Positions 7,723-17,266 are shown, numbered from the stretch's first letter. The stretch: DNA of 64,000 nucleotides from Alphaproteobacteria bacterium (GCA_024279035.1 JAJRSA010000028.1:1-64000); one strand, 5' to 3'. Notes: generated from the sequence alone by a model not told the origin. Program-made: numbers and translations.

Positions 7723-9270
7723 ATGAAACGCTCCCTTCTTCTTTCCATTTCAGTACTTGCCCTTATCGCCTCCCCTGCCTATGCCGTAGATCTCTCTGAC
7801 GCCAAGGCGCAAGAACTTAAAGACATGCTCAACAGTTTTGTAGACATCTATAAACAAAATCCTCTTGTCAATAACAAGTATACATTCAACGGAGAGGTTT
7901 CTGTTGAACAAGGTGATGGTTTTTTTAAAGCCAGCCTTCCTTCTGTAACCTATAATAACGAAGATAAAATCCGCCTCGATATTGGCCAAATTGCAATTAA
8001 TGCAATCCCCATGGAGAAAAACAATGAATGGCAAATGGCAATCTCATTGCCTTCAAATATCACCGCATATGACGACACAAACACAGCCATAGGATCCATT
8101 GACATTGGGAAACAACAGTTTGGAGGAGTTTTCAACAAAGACTTTAAAAATTTTTCAAAATTAAAAGCAAGCTACGACAACGTTGTCATGACCTCGCTAA
8201 AGAATAATCTAAAAGCAACCCTTCCAGAACTCTCTCTCTTTTACAAATTTGAGGATAGTAAAGAAGGATTTCTTTCTGGCCCCATGGAATACACCCTCAC
8301 AGGGCTAAACATAAAAGAAGATAATAATGTTATTTTTAAAGCCGAAGAGCTGGTTCTTTCTGGAGCATTTAAAGATTTTGATATAAAGATGCAGGAAAAT
8401 ATACTCTCTCAATTAGAGGGCATAGATTCTGAGCAAGAAGATCCTTCTGAACTCAATACACAGACTCTTTTCAACTTACTTACGGACTCTTATTTCAAAG
8501 GAAGCGATGCTTTTTCTATAAATCTTAGTGGAAAAAATATTGCCTTCACCCCACCACAACCCTCTCTTAATTCTTCTCTGAGTACAGAATCTAGTCCTGA
8601 TAGCTCTACCCAATTAAATGCTTTCAATTTTGGACTTGCTATGAGTGATCTCAGACAAGAAAAATCAAAAATTAACCTATCTGTTGGATATGACAAACCT
8701 CAGGACGCCAAATCTAGACCTCCTCACGAAATTGCCCTTTTATCGCTGATTCCAAATAACACTAATATAGATATCAACTTTAATAATATCCCTGTCCAGA
8801 AACTCGTACAAATAGGACAAAATGCTTTCAAGCAAGCTACTCTTCTAACACAACAAGGGCAAAGTCCGGCAGATGCTCTTAAAATGCAACTGCTAATGTC
8901 TCTTCCACAAATACTTACGACATCAGGAGCTCAAATAGAGATTAAAGACATTTCTGCAGAAAACTCAAAATACACTGCTAAAATTTCAGGAACAGCGATT
9001 GCAAATTCAACAGCCTCAAAAATGGTGACGGCCTCTTTAAATGCTGAATTATCTGGATTGTCCACAATGGCTTCTTTGCTTGGTAAAACACCCAGAACCC
9101 AACCCTTTGTTGCACCTCTTTCCATGCTTCAAATGATGGGACAGAAAAAAGGAAACACTGATAAATATAGCTATGACTTAAAACTTAATGAACAAGGCAC
9201 TCTTACTGTTAATGATGTTGATGTTTTAACAATGCTTGGCATGGGATCTAATCCAGCCAGTGGGCAATAA
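7723..9270 (+). CDS. Exported protein of unknown function
   Basis: 515 residues with a clear Sec signal peptide, MKRSLLLSISVLALIASPAYA, probably cut after AYA at 21. The mature protein is beta-rich in appearance, with many alternating hydrophobic segments and amphipathic repeats, and ends without an outer-membrane Phe signature, so it is probably periplasmic. I do not recognise a domain. The DNA looks AT-richer than its neighbours. It is transcribed divergently from the helicase-like gene and runs towards convergent hemW. Confidence 0.65.
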   Translation: MKRSLLLSISVLALIASPAYAVDLSDAKAQELKDMLNSFVDIYKQNPLVNNKYTFNGEVSVEQGDGFFKASLPSVTYNNEDKIRLDIGQIAINAIPMEKNNEWQMAISLPSNITAYDDTNTAIGSIDIGKQQFGGVFNKDFKNFSKLKASYDNVVMTSLKNNLKATLPELSLFYKFEDSKEGFLSGPMEYTLTGLNIKEDNNVIFKAEELVLSGAFKDFDIKMQENILSQLEGIDSEQEDPSELNTQTLFNLLTDSYFKGSDAFSINLSGKNIAFTPPQPSLNSSLSTESSPDSSTQLNAFNFGLAMSDLRQEKSKINLSVGYDKPQDAKSRPPHEIALLSLIPNNTNIDINFNNIPVQKLVQIGQNAFKQATLLTQQGQSPADALKMQLLMSLPQILTTSGAQIEIKDISAENSKYTAKISGTAIANSTASKMVTASLNAELSGLSTMASLLGKTPRTQPFVAPLSMLQMMGQKKGNTDKYSYDLKLNEQGTLTVNDVDVLTMLGMGSNPASGQ

Positions 9271-9276
9271 TTCACT

Positions 9277-10398
9277 TTAACCATAGAGGTAAGACAAAAC
9301 AGAATTGAGACGAAGGCGACCTTGTGGGGTCGCCTTTAGTGTATAAAGAGAGAGCTCTAAATCCCCTTCCTCTATCAAATGATTTAAACGTCCTTTATCA
9401 AGGTTAATCTCTTCAATATGAACGCCTTCATTCAAACGTAGCCCCATCATGAGCGCTTCACTTTGCTGTACCTCTTGAGAAAGTGGGTCACAGGCTTGAA
9501 GCCCATGTCCCTTCTCACGCACACGCTCAAGCCAAATCGCAGGCGCGCAATGAATGCGAGTGGCATGTTTTTGCCCTTGAATACTCACTCGTCCATGAGC
9601 CCCTGGTCCAACACCAATATAGCTTCCATAGCGCCAATAGGTTAAATTATGCGCTGATTCTTGTCCTTTGATGGCATGATTAGACACCTCATAGGCAGGC
9701 ATTCCTGCTCTCTCCATCATAGCTTGCGTGAGCTCATAGAAATCTGCGCCTTTATCTGATTGCGGAACGGAAAAATCGCCGCGTTTATGAGCTGTATAAA
9801 AGGGTGTGCCTTGTTCAATCGTTAATTGATACAAAGAGACATGCCCTTTTATTATTTTTAACGCCCGCGTGAGCTCTTCTTCCCACCCTTGAAGCGTTTG
9901 ATCTGGACGTGCATAGATCAAATCAAGTGAGCGTCGTTCAAAAATTTTATCCGCAATTTCAATAGCCTTTATAGCCTCTTGCGCACTATGCGTGCGTCCT
10001 AAAAACTTGAGGTCCTGATCATTGAGGGATTGGACTCCAATAGAGACACGGTTAATTCCAGCCTCTCTAAAAGCCTGAAACTTATCTGCTTCAATAGAGG
10101 TAGGATTAGCTTCCAATGTGATTTCACACCCTGCCTCCACCTCCCACAGATCATGAATATGAGTAAGAATACCCTCGACAACAAAAGGCTTCATCAAAGA
10201 GGGTGTCCCCCCTCCAAAAAAGATAGAGACCACCCGCCCTCCCTCAACAGTGTTTTTAAAATAAGACAATTCTGTTTTAAAGGAGTCCAACCACACATCA
10301 TGATCCACATGATCTGCCACATGAGAATTAAAATCACAATAAGGACATTTAGAGAGACAAAAGGGCCAGTGGATATAGAGGGAGAGAGGCTTATTCAT
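9277..10398 (-). CDS. hemW: Radical SAM heme chaperone HemW
   Basis: About 373 residues from the ATG at 10398. The frame is open 15 codons further upstream, but this ATG gives the conserved start MNKPLSLYIHWPFC and overlaps the end of rdgB (ATGAATAA). The radical-SAM cluster motif CLSKCPYC (CxxxCxxC), then GGGTPSL and a HemN-type C-terminal domain are present. The fourth residue pattern CDFN marks HemW rather than the oxidase HemN; HemW family members bind heme and deliver it to respiratory enzymes. Last gene of rph-rdgB-hemW. Confidence 0.9.
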   Translation of the reverse strand: MNKPLSLYIHWPFCLSKCPYCDFNSHVADHVDHDVWLDSFKTELSYFKNTVEGGRVVSIFFGGGTPSLMKPFVVEGILTHIHDLWEVEAGCEITLEANPTSIEADKFQAFREAGINRVSIGVQSLNDQDLKFLGRTHSAQEAIKAIEIADKIFERRSLDLIYARPDQTLQGWEEELTRALKIIKGHVSLYQLTIEQGTPFYTAHKRGDFSVPQSDKGADFYELTQAMMERAGMPAYEVSNHAIKGQESAHNLTYWRYGSYIGVGPGAHGRVSIQGQKHATRIHCAPAIWLERVREKGHGLQACDPLSQEVQQSEALMMGLRLNEGVHIEEINLDKGRLNHLIEEGDLELSLYTLKATPQGRLRLNSVLSYLYG

Positions 10399-10990
10399 TC
10401 TGCTCTTCAACACATGCCAAAAACTTTTTGAGCGCACATGCACGGTGAGAGAGAGATTGCTTTTGAGAGGGGTTCATTTCTCCAAAGGTAAGAGTATGGC
10501 CTGTGGGTTGAAACATTGGATCATAGCCAAACCCTCCTTCTCCACGAGGAGGCCAAACTAAATCTCCCTCAATACGCCCTTCAAAAATCTCTTCTCGTCC
10601 ATTAGGACAGACAAGCGCCATTATACACACAAAAAAAGCCGAACGATCCTGCTCATCAGTAATCTTTTCTTCTATGGTATGCATCGCTTTTTTAAAATCC
10701 CCCTCTTCACCTGCCCAACGTGCGGAATGAACCCCAGGAGCACCACTCAGAGCATTGACACATATCCCACTATCATCCGCCAAACAGGTTAACCCAGAGA
10801 GCTTCATCGCCATACGTGCCTTTAAAAGAGCATTACCAGTAAAACTCTTTTCTATTTCTTCTGGTGCAGGCAAATTAAGATCATGTGCAGAGAGAATATT
10901 TATAGAGTCTCCCTGCAACATATTCTTAATTTCAGAAATTTTCCCTTGATTATGTGTTGCAAGAACCAATTTATTCTGAGGAAACAGCAT
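10391..10990 (-). CDS. rdgB: Non-canonical purine NTP pyrophosphatase (RdgB/HAM1)
   Basis: 199 residues, usual length. It removes dITP, ITP and XTP from the nucleotide pool. The substrate-binding LATHNQGKISEI near the N-terminus, the LADDSGICVNALSGAPGVHSARWAG catalytic segment (quoted motif spans about residues 70-92, Asp-Asp-Ser-Gly core) and the FGYDPMF motif near residue 150 are all visible. It starts four bases after rph and overlaps hemW. Confidence 0.95.
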   Translation of the reverse strand: MLFPQNKLVLATHNQGKISEIKNMLQGDSINILSAHDLNLPAPEEIEKSFTGNALLKARMAMKLSGLTCLADDSGICVNALSGAPGVHSARWAGEEGDFKKAMHTIEEKITDEQDRSAFFVCIMALVCPNGREEIFEGRIEGDLVWPPRGEGGFGYDPMFQPTGHTLTFGEMNPSQKQSLSHRACALKKFLACVEEQNE

Positions 10991-10994
10991 TAAG

Positions 10995-11711
10995 CTACCC
11001 TTCTAACACTTGTCTTTGCAAAATATCCAATTCTCCACATCCTTTTTGAGCCAGTTTAAGAAGACTCATAAGTTCCTCTTCACTGAAGGGTTTTTGTTCC
11101 GCAGTCCCTTGGATTTCGACAATCCCTCCTTGTCCTGTGAGGACAAAATTGGCATCAGTAGCGGCATTAGAATCTTCTATATAATCCAGATCCAAAACAG
11201 GCTGTCCTTTGTAGACACCACAAGAAATTGCCGACACTGTATCCGTGAAGGGGATGTCTTTGAGGAGACCAATAGTCACCAGATGTTGAAAGGCAAGATG
11301 GAGGGCAATATAAGCGCCTGTAATCGAGGCAGTACGGGTACCTCCATCGGCTTGGATAACATCACAATCCACACAGACTTGGCGCTCACCCAGAGCCGTA
11401 AGATCAACGACAGCGCGCAATGCTCGACCAATAAGGCGCTGAATTTCTTGGGTACGACCCGATTGCTTCCCACGGGTTGCTTCTCGATTCATACGCTCGG
11501 ATGTTGAACGAGGAAGCATACCATATTCTGCAGTTATCCAGCCTTGTCCTGTCCCACGCATCCACCCCGGAACTTTTTCTTGGACACTGGCAGTACATAA
11601 AACATGAGTATCTCCACATTTTACCAAGCAAGACCCTTCGGCATGTTTTGAATAGTGGGGGATAAATTCAATGTCTCGCATTTGATCGAGGGAACGGTTG
11701 GAGGGGCGCAT
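10995..11711 (-). CDS. rph: Ribonuclease PH
   Basis: 238 residues, full length. It is a phosphorolytic 3'-5' exoribonuclease that trims tRNA 3' ends. [11 protein letters not shown] at the start, [38 protein letters not shown] and [19 protein letters not shown] are the family landmarks and include the phosphate- and metal-binding residues. First gene of the rph-rdgB-hemW operon, transcribed away from grpE; no hrcA lies between them, although hrcA-grpE is the common arrangement. Confidence 0.97.
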   Translation of the reverse strand: MRPSNRSLDQMRDIEFIPHYSKHAEGSCLVKCGDTHVLCTASVQEKVPGWMRGTGQGWITAEYGMLPRSTSERMNREATRGKQSGRTQEIQRLIGRALRAVVDLTALGERQVCVDCDVIQADGGTRTASITGAYIALHLAFQHLVTIGLLKDIPFTDTVSAISCGVYKGQPVLDLDYIEDSNAATDANFVLTGQGGIVEIQGTAEQKPFSEEELMSLLKLAQKGCGELDILQRQVLEG

Positions 11712-11833
11712 AGATAAGATCCTTTATATTGTTTATTTGATGATGAATAGAAACAAATGTGGTTGAATTGTCAATTGATCTTGATCTCTGAGGCAAAATT
11801 TTCTAAAAAAGAAGAATAAATGAAGGAATAAAA

Positions 11834-12529
11834 ATGTCTGAACCCACAAAAAAACAAGAAGAGAATGAACCAACCCTCCCAGAAGGGTTCGATAAGCCAA
11901 CAGGACCTTATGCAGGACGAAGTACGCCTTCTTTTGCAGAGGAGACAGAAGATATTAGTTCTGTAGAGACAAGTGAAGACTCTCCAGAGAATCAAGCGTC
12001 TGAACGCATTTCTGCTCTGGAAACCGAACTGGCCTCTATCAAAGATCAAGCGCTCCGTGCCATGGCAGAAACAGACAATATCCGCAAACGTGCCGAGCGG
12101 GAACAAACCAACACCCGTAAATACGCCATCACTGGCTTTGCCACAGAGCTTCTTAATGTAGCAGACAATCTCCGCCGTGCCTTGGACGCTGTCCCAGAGG
12201 AGTCTAAAGAAGATAATGAAGATCTCGTAACACTCCTCACAGGGATTGAAGCCACAGAACGAGAACTTTTAAAAATATTTAAACAACGACATATCCAAAA
12301 AATAGAGCCTCTAGAAGAAAAATTTGATCCAAATTTTCATGAAGTTATATTTGAGGCACCAAGTACGGATCATCCTGCAGGAATTATTATACAAGTAGTA
12401 GAGGCAGGATACCTCCTCAATGACCGTATTCTCCGCCCTGCCCGCGTTGGAGTCTCAAAAGGCGCACCTGAAACACCTCCAGACTCTCCAGAAGACAGCA
12501 CAGATCATCACATAGATCGAGAAGTTTGA
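11834..12529 (+). CDS. grpE: Nucleotide exchange factor GrpE
   Basis: 231 residues. The first 55 are acidic and disordered in appearance, then a long coiled-coil helix (SERISALETELASIKDQALR to about 100), and the beta domain with FDPNFHEVIFE and GYLLNDRILRPARVGVSK. It releases ADP from DnaK. AAGGAATAAAA precedes the ATG. It stands alone; dnaK and dnaJ are not in the window. A heat-shock promoter would be expected in 11712-11833, but I could not identify one with confidence. Confidence 0.95.
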   Translation: MSEPTKKQEENEPTLPEGFDKPTGPYAGRSTPSFAEETEDISSVETSEDSPENQASERISALETELASIKDQALRAMAETDNIRKRAEREQTNTRKYAITGFATELLNVADNLRRALDAVPEESKEDNEDLVTLLTGIEATERELLKIFKQRHIQKIEPLEEKFDPNFHEVIFEAPSTDHPAGIIIQVVEAGYLLNDRILRPARVGVSKGAPETPPDSPEDSTDHHIDREV

Positions 12530-12642
12530 GAGCGTTATTCTAAATTCTGTCATGATAAAACAATATATTGAGCGTTAAACCTCAATAATTTACCTCCTCA
12601 AATTAGTACTGAGAAAGGGTTTCGTGCTATAATATAACTATT

Positions 12643-13230
12643 ATGATAGTACAAAATTGGAGGAAACACGACACAAGAAATAATATCTGTTCTGACCCCA
12701 TACTCAAAGGATCAGGTATATGCCTCATGCTATTTATTTTATGTATAATTGGAGGGTGTACCTCCGCACCCAAAAGAGAAAACCAAGCGTCTCCTCCTCC
12801 TCAATTTGAGTCTATTGAGCTCTCTATGATAGAAAATTCTACTCTTGGAGGCGCTGGATCAGCACAACAAACAAGTGATTCCCTTTCTTTAACAACAAGT
12901 AAAGTGCTTAAAAAGTGCCGTATGAAGGATCGTTTTGATCGGAAATCTTTGTGGGCGTATGAATGGGTAGATGGGGCACGGTTGGGCTTGGATGTCGATG
13001 GTCTTAATCTGAGTAACACAAAAATCAATAAAGTACGGTTTGAGTATAAAATCAGCCTCCAGCCAGAGCTTAAAAAGAAAGATCATTGTAAATATGCGTC
13101 TCCCTATCAAGGGATATTAGGGTCAGGATATAATGAGCTTGTCCTTCGAGAAGACGATACGATCTGGGAAGAAATTGATGGCATTCAAGCTGAAATCAGT
13201 CATCACATTGCCACTTTTATAGAAGAATAG
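12643..13230 (+). CDS. Putative lipoprotein of unknown function
   Basis: 195 residues. A 28-residue hydrophilic lead is followed by LMLFILCIIGGC, a hydrophobic run with a lipobox (IGGC) near residue 39, so it is probably a lipoprotein. An internal ATG at 12727 would give a more typical short signal but has no good ribosome-binding site. The mature part has Cys residues in VLKKCRM and KKDHCKYAS and no domain I recognise. It converges on the antiporter gene across a 57-nt repeat copy. Confidence 0.55.
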   Translation: MIVQNWRKHDTRNNICSDPILKGSGICLMLFILCIIGGCTSAPKRENQASPPPQFESIELSMIENSTLGGAGSAQQTSDSLSLTTSKVLKKCRMKDRFDRKSLWAYEWVDGARLGLDVDGLNLSNTKINKVRFEYKISLQPELKKKDHCKYASPYQGILGSGYNELVLREDDTIWEEIDGIQAEISHHIATFIEE

Positions 13231-13257
13231 AGGTAAGATCAAAATGATCATACCTCT

Positions 13258-13314
13258 AGGGACACGACCGTGTTTCCACCCCATATGGGGTGAAGCCTGC
13301 GTGACGTTTGAACG
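13258..13314 (+). repeat. 57-nt double-hairpin palindromic repeat, copy B
   Basis: By eye it aligns without gaps with the copies at 62025-62081 and 24503-24559, with about seven differences from the former. Hairpin 1 is GACACG/CGTGTT around 13261-13274 and hairpin 2 is CACCCC ATAT GGGGTG around 13277-13292. The tail TGCGTGACGTTTGAACG is shared. It sits in the roughly 100-base gap between convergent genes and might also act as a transcription stop. Confidence 0.75.
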
Positions 13315-13334
13315 CCCATAAAAATGGTCTCATT

Positions 13335-15146
13335 TTATATGGGAGAATTTTTAGCGTCTTCTTCAAAGACAATCAAAACATCATCGTTTTTAAGAGAGTC
13401 TTGAGTCTCTGGCTCATGAAACTGGATATATTTTCCTGATGTGAGCGCGCCGACAATATAGAGCTTTTCTTGCTTTTTTTGGTGTAGGATTTCCTCCAGA
13501 TTAAACTCTTCATTTACACGCGTTCTTTTAAAGCGCCAGCCTTGGCGATAGAGGCGTGAGAACGCCCAAAAATCCATGTGGTCTGTTGCAAAAACACGTC
13601 CGCGCATTGTTTCTGTTATTTGCTTGCTCTCATGGTCGTCTTCCTCACGAGCAGAAATTTGAAAAACGCATTCGCGTCCAAATTCATGGGCAAAATGCGC
13701 GCAGACAAGAGCGTTATAGGCCGAGTTATCCGTGGCCGCGAGGAGTTTGTTATATTGTCCCATCTCTAGATTAAACTCTGTTTCTTCCGAGAGTGTTTCC
13801 CCGTAATAGGATGGAATATCTGCCATACGCACAGGTTTAAGGGCGTGGAAGGAGCGATCTGTGATCATTACAGCCAGCCCTTCTTCTTTTAGAATTTGTG
13901 CAAATTGGAGACTCCATTCGGTGGCGCCAACAATGATTAGCCCATCTCCTTCTTTATGAGAAAGACCAAGTTTTTTGGCGAGAGGTTTGGCAGTCAATCC
14001 ATGCAAGATCACCGTGGTGAGAACAATGGCAAAGGCAAGCGGGAGGAGCTGTGCTCCATCTGAATAGCCAGCCTCCACCAATAAAGGCCCCATCAACCCT
14101 GCTACAGCGGCACAGACAATTCCTCGCGGGGCAATCCAGCTTGCAAGGATGATTTCATTGCGCGTGAGCGTTGTCCCAATGCTTGAAATGAGAACGGTTA
14201 AGGGGCGAACAATGAACAAGATCACAAAAATAAAGCCATAGCCTCTCCAATCAATATTGAGCAAAATGGTGGGATCAATTTGAGCGGTGAGCAAAATGAA
14301 AAGCCCTGAGACGAGCATAAGAGTGAGCGTCTCTTTAAAGCGCTTGAGGTCATTAATACTCGTCACCCCAAGATTAGCCAGCGTCACACCCAGAAGTGTC
14401 ACACCAATCAAGCCAGACTCGTGGAGAATAGTATTACACCCAATAAATAAAAGGATAACCATAGAGGTCAGAAAGGCCGATTTCATATATTCGGGGACAA
14501 ACCCTCGATTTAGAATTTTGGCGAGCGCAAATCCAGAGACAATACTGAGACCACTCACAAGAACGAGACTGCTTCCTGTATGAATAAAGAAATGGCTAGG
14601 GCTTACGTTTTGCCCATGGGTGAGATGAAAATACTCATAGGCTAAAACAGCAAGAACCGCTCCAATAGGATCATTGATAATGCCTTCCCATTTTAGAAGA
14701 GATCCGGCGCGATCATTTAAACGGGCTTGTTTAAGAAGAGGCATAATAACGGTTGGGCCTGTGACAATAAGAAGCGCTCCAAATGTAATGGCGACAGGCC
14801 ACTCTAATCCTCCCACATAATGTCCCGCCAGTGTCATGAAGATCCATCCCACGGGCGCTCCAATTAAAACAATATGACGAATGGCAAAGCGTGCTTTTTT
14901 AACCTCTTTAAAATTGAGCGTTAAACTTCCTTCAAAAAGGATAATCGCAACGGCAATAGAAATCGCAGGCTGAAGAAAATCTCCCAGAAGAGCTTGAGGA
15001 TCAATAAGTCCTAATAGTGGCCCTGCTAAAAACCCAGAGAGCAAAAGAAGGACAATCGCTGGAATTTTAAGGCGCCAGCCCACCCATTGAGAGGCAATAC
15101 TAAAAAAGGCAATTAAGCCGACTTGGAGGAGAGGATCATGTGTCAT
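13335..15146 (-). CDS. CPA1-type sodium/proton antiporter with C-terminal nucleotide-binding domain
   Basis: About 603 residues from the ATG at 15146 (an in-frame GTG lies three codons earlier). The first 390 residues form 11-13 membrane helices. The WEGIINDPIGAVLAVL motif carries the Asn-Asp pair of electroneutral CPA1 (NhaP) antiporters. Residues from about 400 form a TrkA-N-like Rossmann domain, but its glycine motif is degenerate (IIVGATEWSLQFA), and a TrkA-C-like region follows. It exchanges Na+ or K+ for protons at the inner membrane; the ion preference cannot be read from sequence. Confidence 0.88.
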   Translation of the reverse strand: MTHDPLLQVGLIAFFSIASQWVGWRLKIPAIVLLLLSGFLAGPLLGLIDPQALLGDFLQPAISIAVAIILFEGSLTLNFKEVKKARFAIRHIVLIGAPVGWIFMTLAGHYVGGLEWPVAITFGALLIVTGPTVIMPLLKQARLNDRAGSLLKWEGIINDPIGAVLAVLAYEYFHLTHGQNVSPSHFFIHTGSSLVLVSGLSIVSGFALAKILNRGFVPEYMKSAFLTSMVILLFIGCNTILHESGLIGVTLLGVTLANLGVTSINDLKRFKETLTLMLVSGLFILLTAQIDPTILLNIDWRGYGFIFVILFIVRPLTVLISSIGTTLTRNEIILASWIAPRGIVCAAVAGLMGPLLVEAGYSDGAQLLPLAFAIVLTTVILHGLTAKPLAKKLGLSHKEGDGLIIVGATEWSLQFAQILKEEGLAVMITDRSFHALKPVRMADIPSYYGETLSEETEFNLEMGQYNKLLAATDNSAYNALVCAHFAHEFGRECVFQISAREEDDHESKQITETMRGRVFATDHMDFWAFSRLYRQGWRFKRTRVNEEFNLEEILHQKKQEKLYIVGALTSGKYIQFHEPETQDSLKNDDVLIVFEEDAKNSPI

Positions 15147-15254
15147 GTCTCCCACGGTAACAGAACAGAGATGTTATTTAAGGTTTTTTATCATTTTTTG
15201 TTTGATGAATATCAATTATGATGTAGTGTCAGAAAAATACAAAGGAGATTACTT

Positions 15255-15569
15255 ATGAATATAAAGAGAGCAACATTACTTACGTTGGCTTTTGTCGCTT
15301 TTTCTGGAGGGGTCTTTTCTGCGCACGCAGAAGAGGTTGCAGATATAAAAGCGTTTTTAACGATTTCAAAAGAAGGAGAGACAGGAGGCCTTGAAACCTC
15401 TTCCGTCGTTGGAGATCTCAAGAACACAAAAAGCTGTTACGATCTCGCAAAAAACGCGAGTTTTCTCCTCAATGTCTATGTCAGCGTGTCCTGCATCAAT
15501 GGAAGCGGAAATGTCGTAGGCGCCAGCCTCTGCAAGGCAGGAAAATGCAAAGAAATCCCTGATTCATAA
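15255..15569 (+). CDS. Small exported protein of unknown function
   Basis: 104 residues with a clear signal peptide ending SAHA-EE at about residue 25 and a good Shine-Dalgarno (AAAGGAG) before the ATG. The mature protein is about 79 residues with four cysteines (SCYDLAK, SVSCING, SLCKAGKCKE), enough for two disulfides in the periplasm. I do not recognise the family. It has its own promoter region, shared with the divergent antiporter gene, and a strong terminator. Confidence 0.65.
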   Translation: MNIKRATLLTLAFVAFSGGVFSAHAEEVADIKAFLTISKEGETGGLETSSVVGDLKNTKSCYDLAKNASFLLNVYVSVSCINGSGNVVGASLCKAGKCKEIPDS

Positions 15570-15616
15570 GAAGTGCCTAATTCATAAGAAGTGATGGGCA
15601 CTCTAGAGGTTCTTTC

Positions 15617-15649
15617 ATCATCCTGAACTTGTTTCAGGATGATTTTTTT
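15617..15649 (+). terminator. Intrinsic terminator after the small exported protein
   Basis: ATCATCCTGAA (15617-15627) pairs with TTCAGGATGAT (15633-15643) across the loop CTTGT, followed by a run of seven T to 15649. It stops the plus-strand gene and, read the other way, lies just past the end of the convergent lipoprotein gene. Confidence 0.85.
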
Positions 15650-15657
15650 AGTGCCGA

Positions 15658-16572
15658 TTACTTCGCGCCACCCATCTCATCCAGCGTCTCAGGATCGAAA
15701 GGAACAGCCTCTAAAGGCTTCGCAGGGGCATCACAGGTAAAAGGAAGTATACGGAGTTTGCTCCATTGTTCAGCCCAGCCACTTGTGTGTGTAGCATCAG
15801 GAACAAGAGTGATTTGCGAGCAAGAGGTGTCTCCCATGGCTTGAGCAAAGCTGTGATAGATCGCAGGAGGGACTTGCTCGTCCAATTGTCCTACGAAGTG
15901 ATGTTGGGGCATGGAGGCAAGGTCTGAGGCTATATTGATGGGGTTGAGGGCTTTATCTTCAAATGCTGTGCCGTTGATATGGGCATAAAACTGAGTATCC
16001 AGAATACCTGCCACAGTGCGCAGAGATAAAACATCTTGACGCTCGACCGCAAGAGCGGCTGCAATCGCTGCGCCTCCATCATAGCCTACAATATGAAAGC
16101 CTGTGACGTCGTGATATCCTCGAATATTATTCAGAGCCGTATTAAACGCCGCCATTACTTCAGGCGTGTGGCGCTTGCCTTTCATATAGTCTGTGGGGCA
16201 ATCCTCAGCATGTCCCACATATTGACAGGCTTGAGCAAGATAGATCACATTTGATTTAGGATCTTGTGCGGCAAGGCGAAGAGCGGTGGGGTTAGGGTCT
16301 TCTGGAGAACCTGATATATTTGAAAGATCACTATTCCCTCCAATATATAAGATGACTGGTTGGTCTTTCTCATAAACACGTTCATAGGCTTGTAAGTTGA
16401 ATTCATTGGCTTTGATAATGCGCGGGAGCATGAACACAGGCCCTGCAATCCGCTTGGCGGTTTCTTCTTTAAAATACCCGAATTGATCCAAAATATTAGG
16501 GATGCCATTGTTGCTATTGGTACATGCAGAAAGCGTCAAAAGGGAGAGGGAGACAAAAATAATTTTTTTCAT
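15658..16572 (-). CDS. Lipoprotein with alpha/beta-hydrolase-like fold and Asp at the nucleophile position
   Basis: About 304 residues. The ATG at 16572 (MKKIIFVSLSLLTLSAC) gives a classic lipobox LSAC; an upstream in-frame TTG is less likely. The order of motifs fits an alpha/beta hydrolase: a strand with ILYIGGNSD, a nucleophile-elbow-like segment IVGYDGGAAIAAALA near residue 165, and a late histidine in LVPDATHTSGW. The elbow has Asp rather than Ser (GYDGG). Asp nucleophiles occur in dehalogenase-type members, so activity is possible but unproven. Conserved exported protein, substrate unknown. Confidence 0.6.
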   Translation of the reverse strand: MKKIIFVSLSLLTLSACTNSNNGIPNILDQFGYFKEETAKRIAGPVFMLPRIIKANEFNLQAYERVYEKDQPVILYIGGNSDLSNISGSPEDPNPTALRLAAQDPKSNVIYLAQACQYVGHAEDCPTDYMKGKRHTPEVMAAFNTALNNIRGYHDVTGFHIVGYDGGAAIAAALAVERQDVLSLRTVAGILDTQFYAHINGTAFEDKALNPINIASDLASMPQHHFVGQLDEQVPPAIYHSFAQAMGDTSCSQITLVPDATHTSGWAEQWSKLRILPFTCDAPAKPLEAVPFDPETLDEMGGAK

Positions 16573-16645
16573 GAGAAAATCCAAATAATGTAAAAGCGAT
16601 TCAATTAAGTCACAGCGAGGAGTCTATCATGGATTTTTTATAAAA

Positions 16646-17266
16646 TCACTCTTCAAATCCGCTCTTTTTTGGAAACCATCGATGCATCCACTCTTTGAGG
16701 GGGACAATATGGGCTGGTGCGCCATTATCCTCAAACCAAGAATCAACAACATAGCCCGTCTGGGTCTCTGTCTCTCTTATCACGGCGGCTTGATGCCACC
16801 ACGGGTTTCCAGACAGAAAAGGAGGGCGCGCAGTTGGTGCGTTCAAGTCATGAAACATGAGATGCCCTCGTTCTTTCAAGAGGGCGAGATAAATCGTTGT
16901 ATTGATGCTTTCATCCACACAATCAAGTTGATCATCGCCTAGCGCGTAAAACGTGCCGTGAACATCCGTCTCTGTTCCTGTGATAGGCCCAACAATGCGC
17001 TCAAAAAGACCAATGGAGTACCCAATGCGTTGCTGTTCCTCCCGCGCATTTTCAGAGGGCGGTATAAAAATCTGATCAATTTGCGTCCATGCATGTGCGT
17101 CAAAGATAACATGATCCATAAGACGGCACCCATAGCCTTTACAGTGATCAAACCCTTCTGAGGTGTAATTTTCAATTTTCCATTGTGTAAGGACATTTTT
17201 GTAATCTTGGGGCGTGCTCGTACACCCACAGAGAAGAAGGGAGAGCAGAATAAGGATGTATTTCAT
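16646..17266 (-). CDS. Lipoprotein, possible transglutaminase/papain-like domain
   Basis: 206 residues beginning MKYILILLSLLLCGCTS, a signal with a lipobox LCGC, so lipid-anchored. The order Cys (DCVDESINTTIYL, about residue 116), His (WWHQAAVIRE, about 158) and Asp (YVVDSWFED, about 175) resembles the catalytic triad layout of transglutaminase-like or papain-like domains; this is an inference from spacing. Its ATG overlaps the stop of xthA in an ATGA, so the two are coupled. Confidence 0.55.
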   Translation of the reverse strand: MKYILILLSLLLCGCTSTPQDYKNVLTQWKIENYTSEGFDHCKGYGCRLMDHVIFDAHAWTQIDQIFIPPSENAREEQQRIGYSIGLFERIVGPITGTETDVHGTFYALGDDQLDCVDESINTTIYLALLKERGHLMFHDLNAPTARPPFLSGNPWWHQAAVIRETETQTGYVVDSWFEDNGAPAHIVPLKEWMHRWFPKKSGFEE

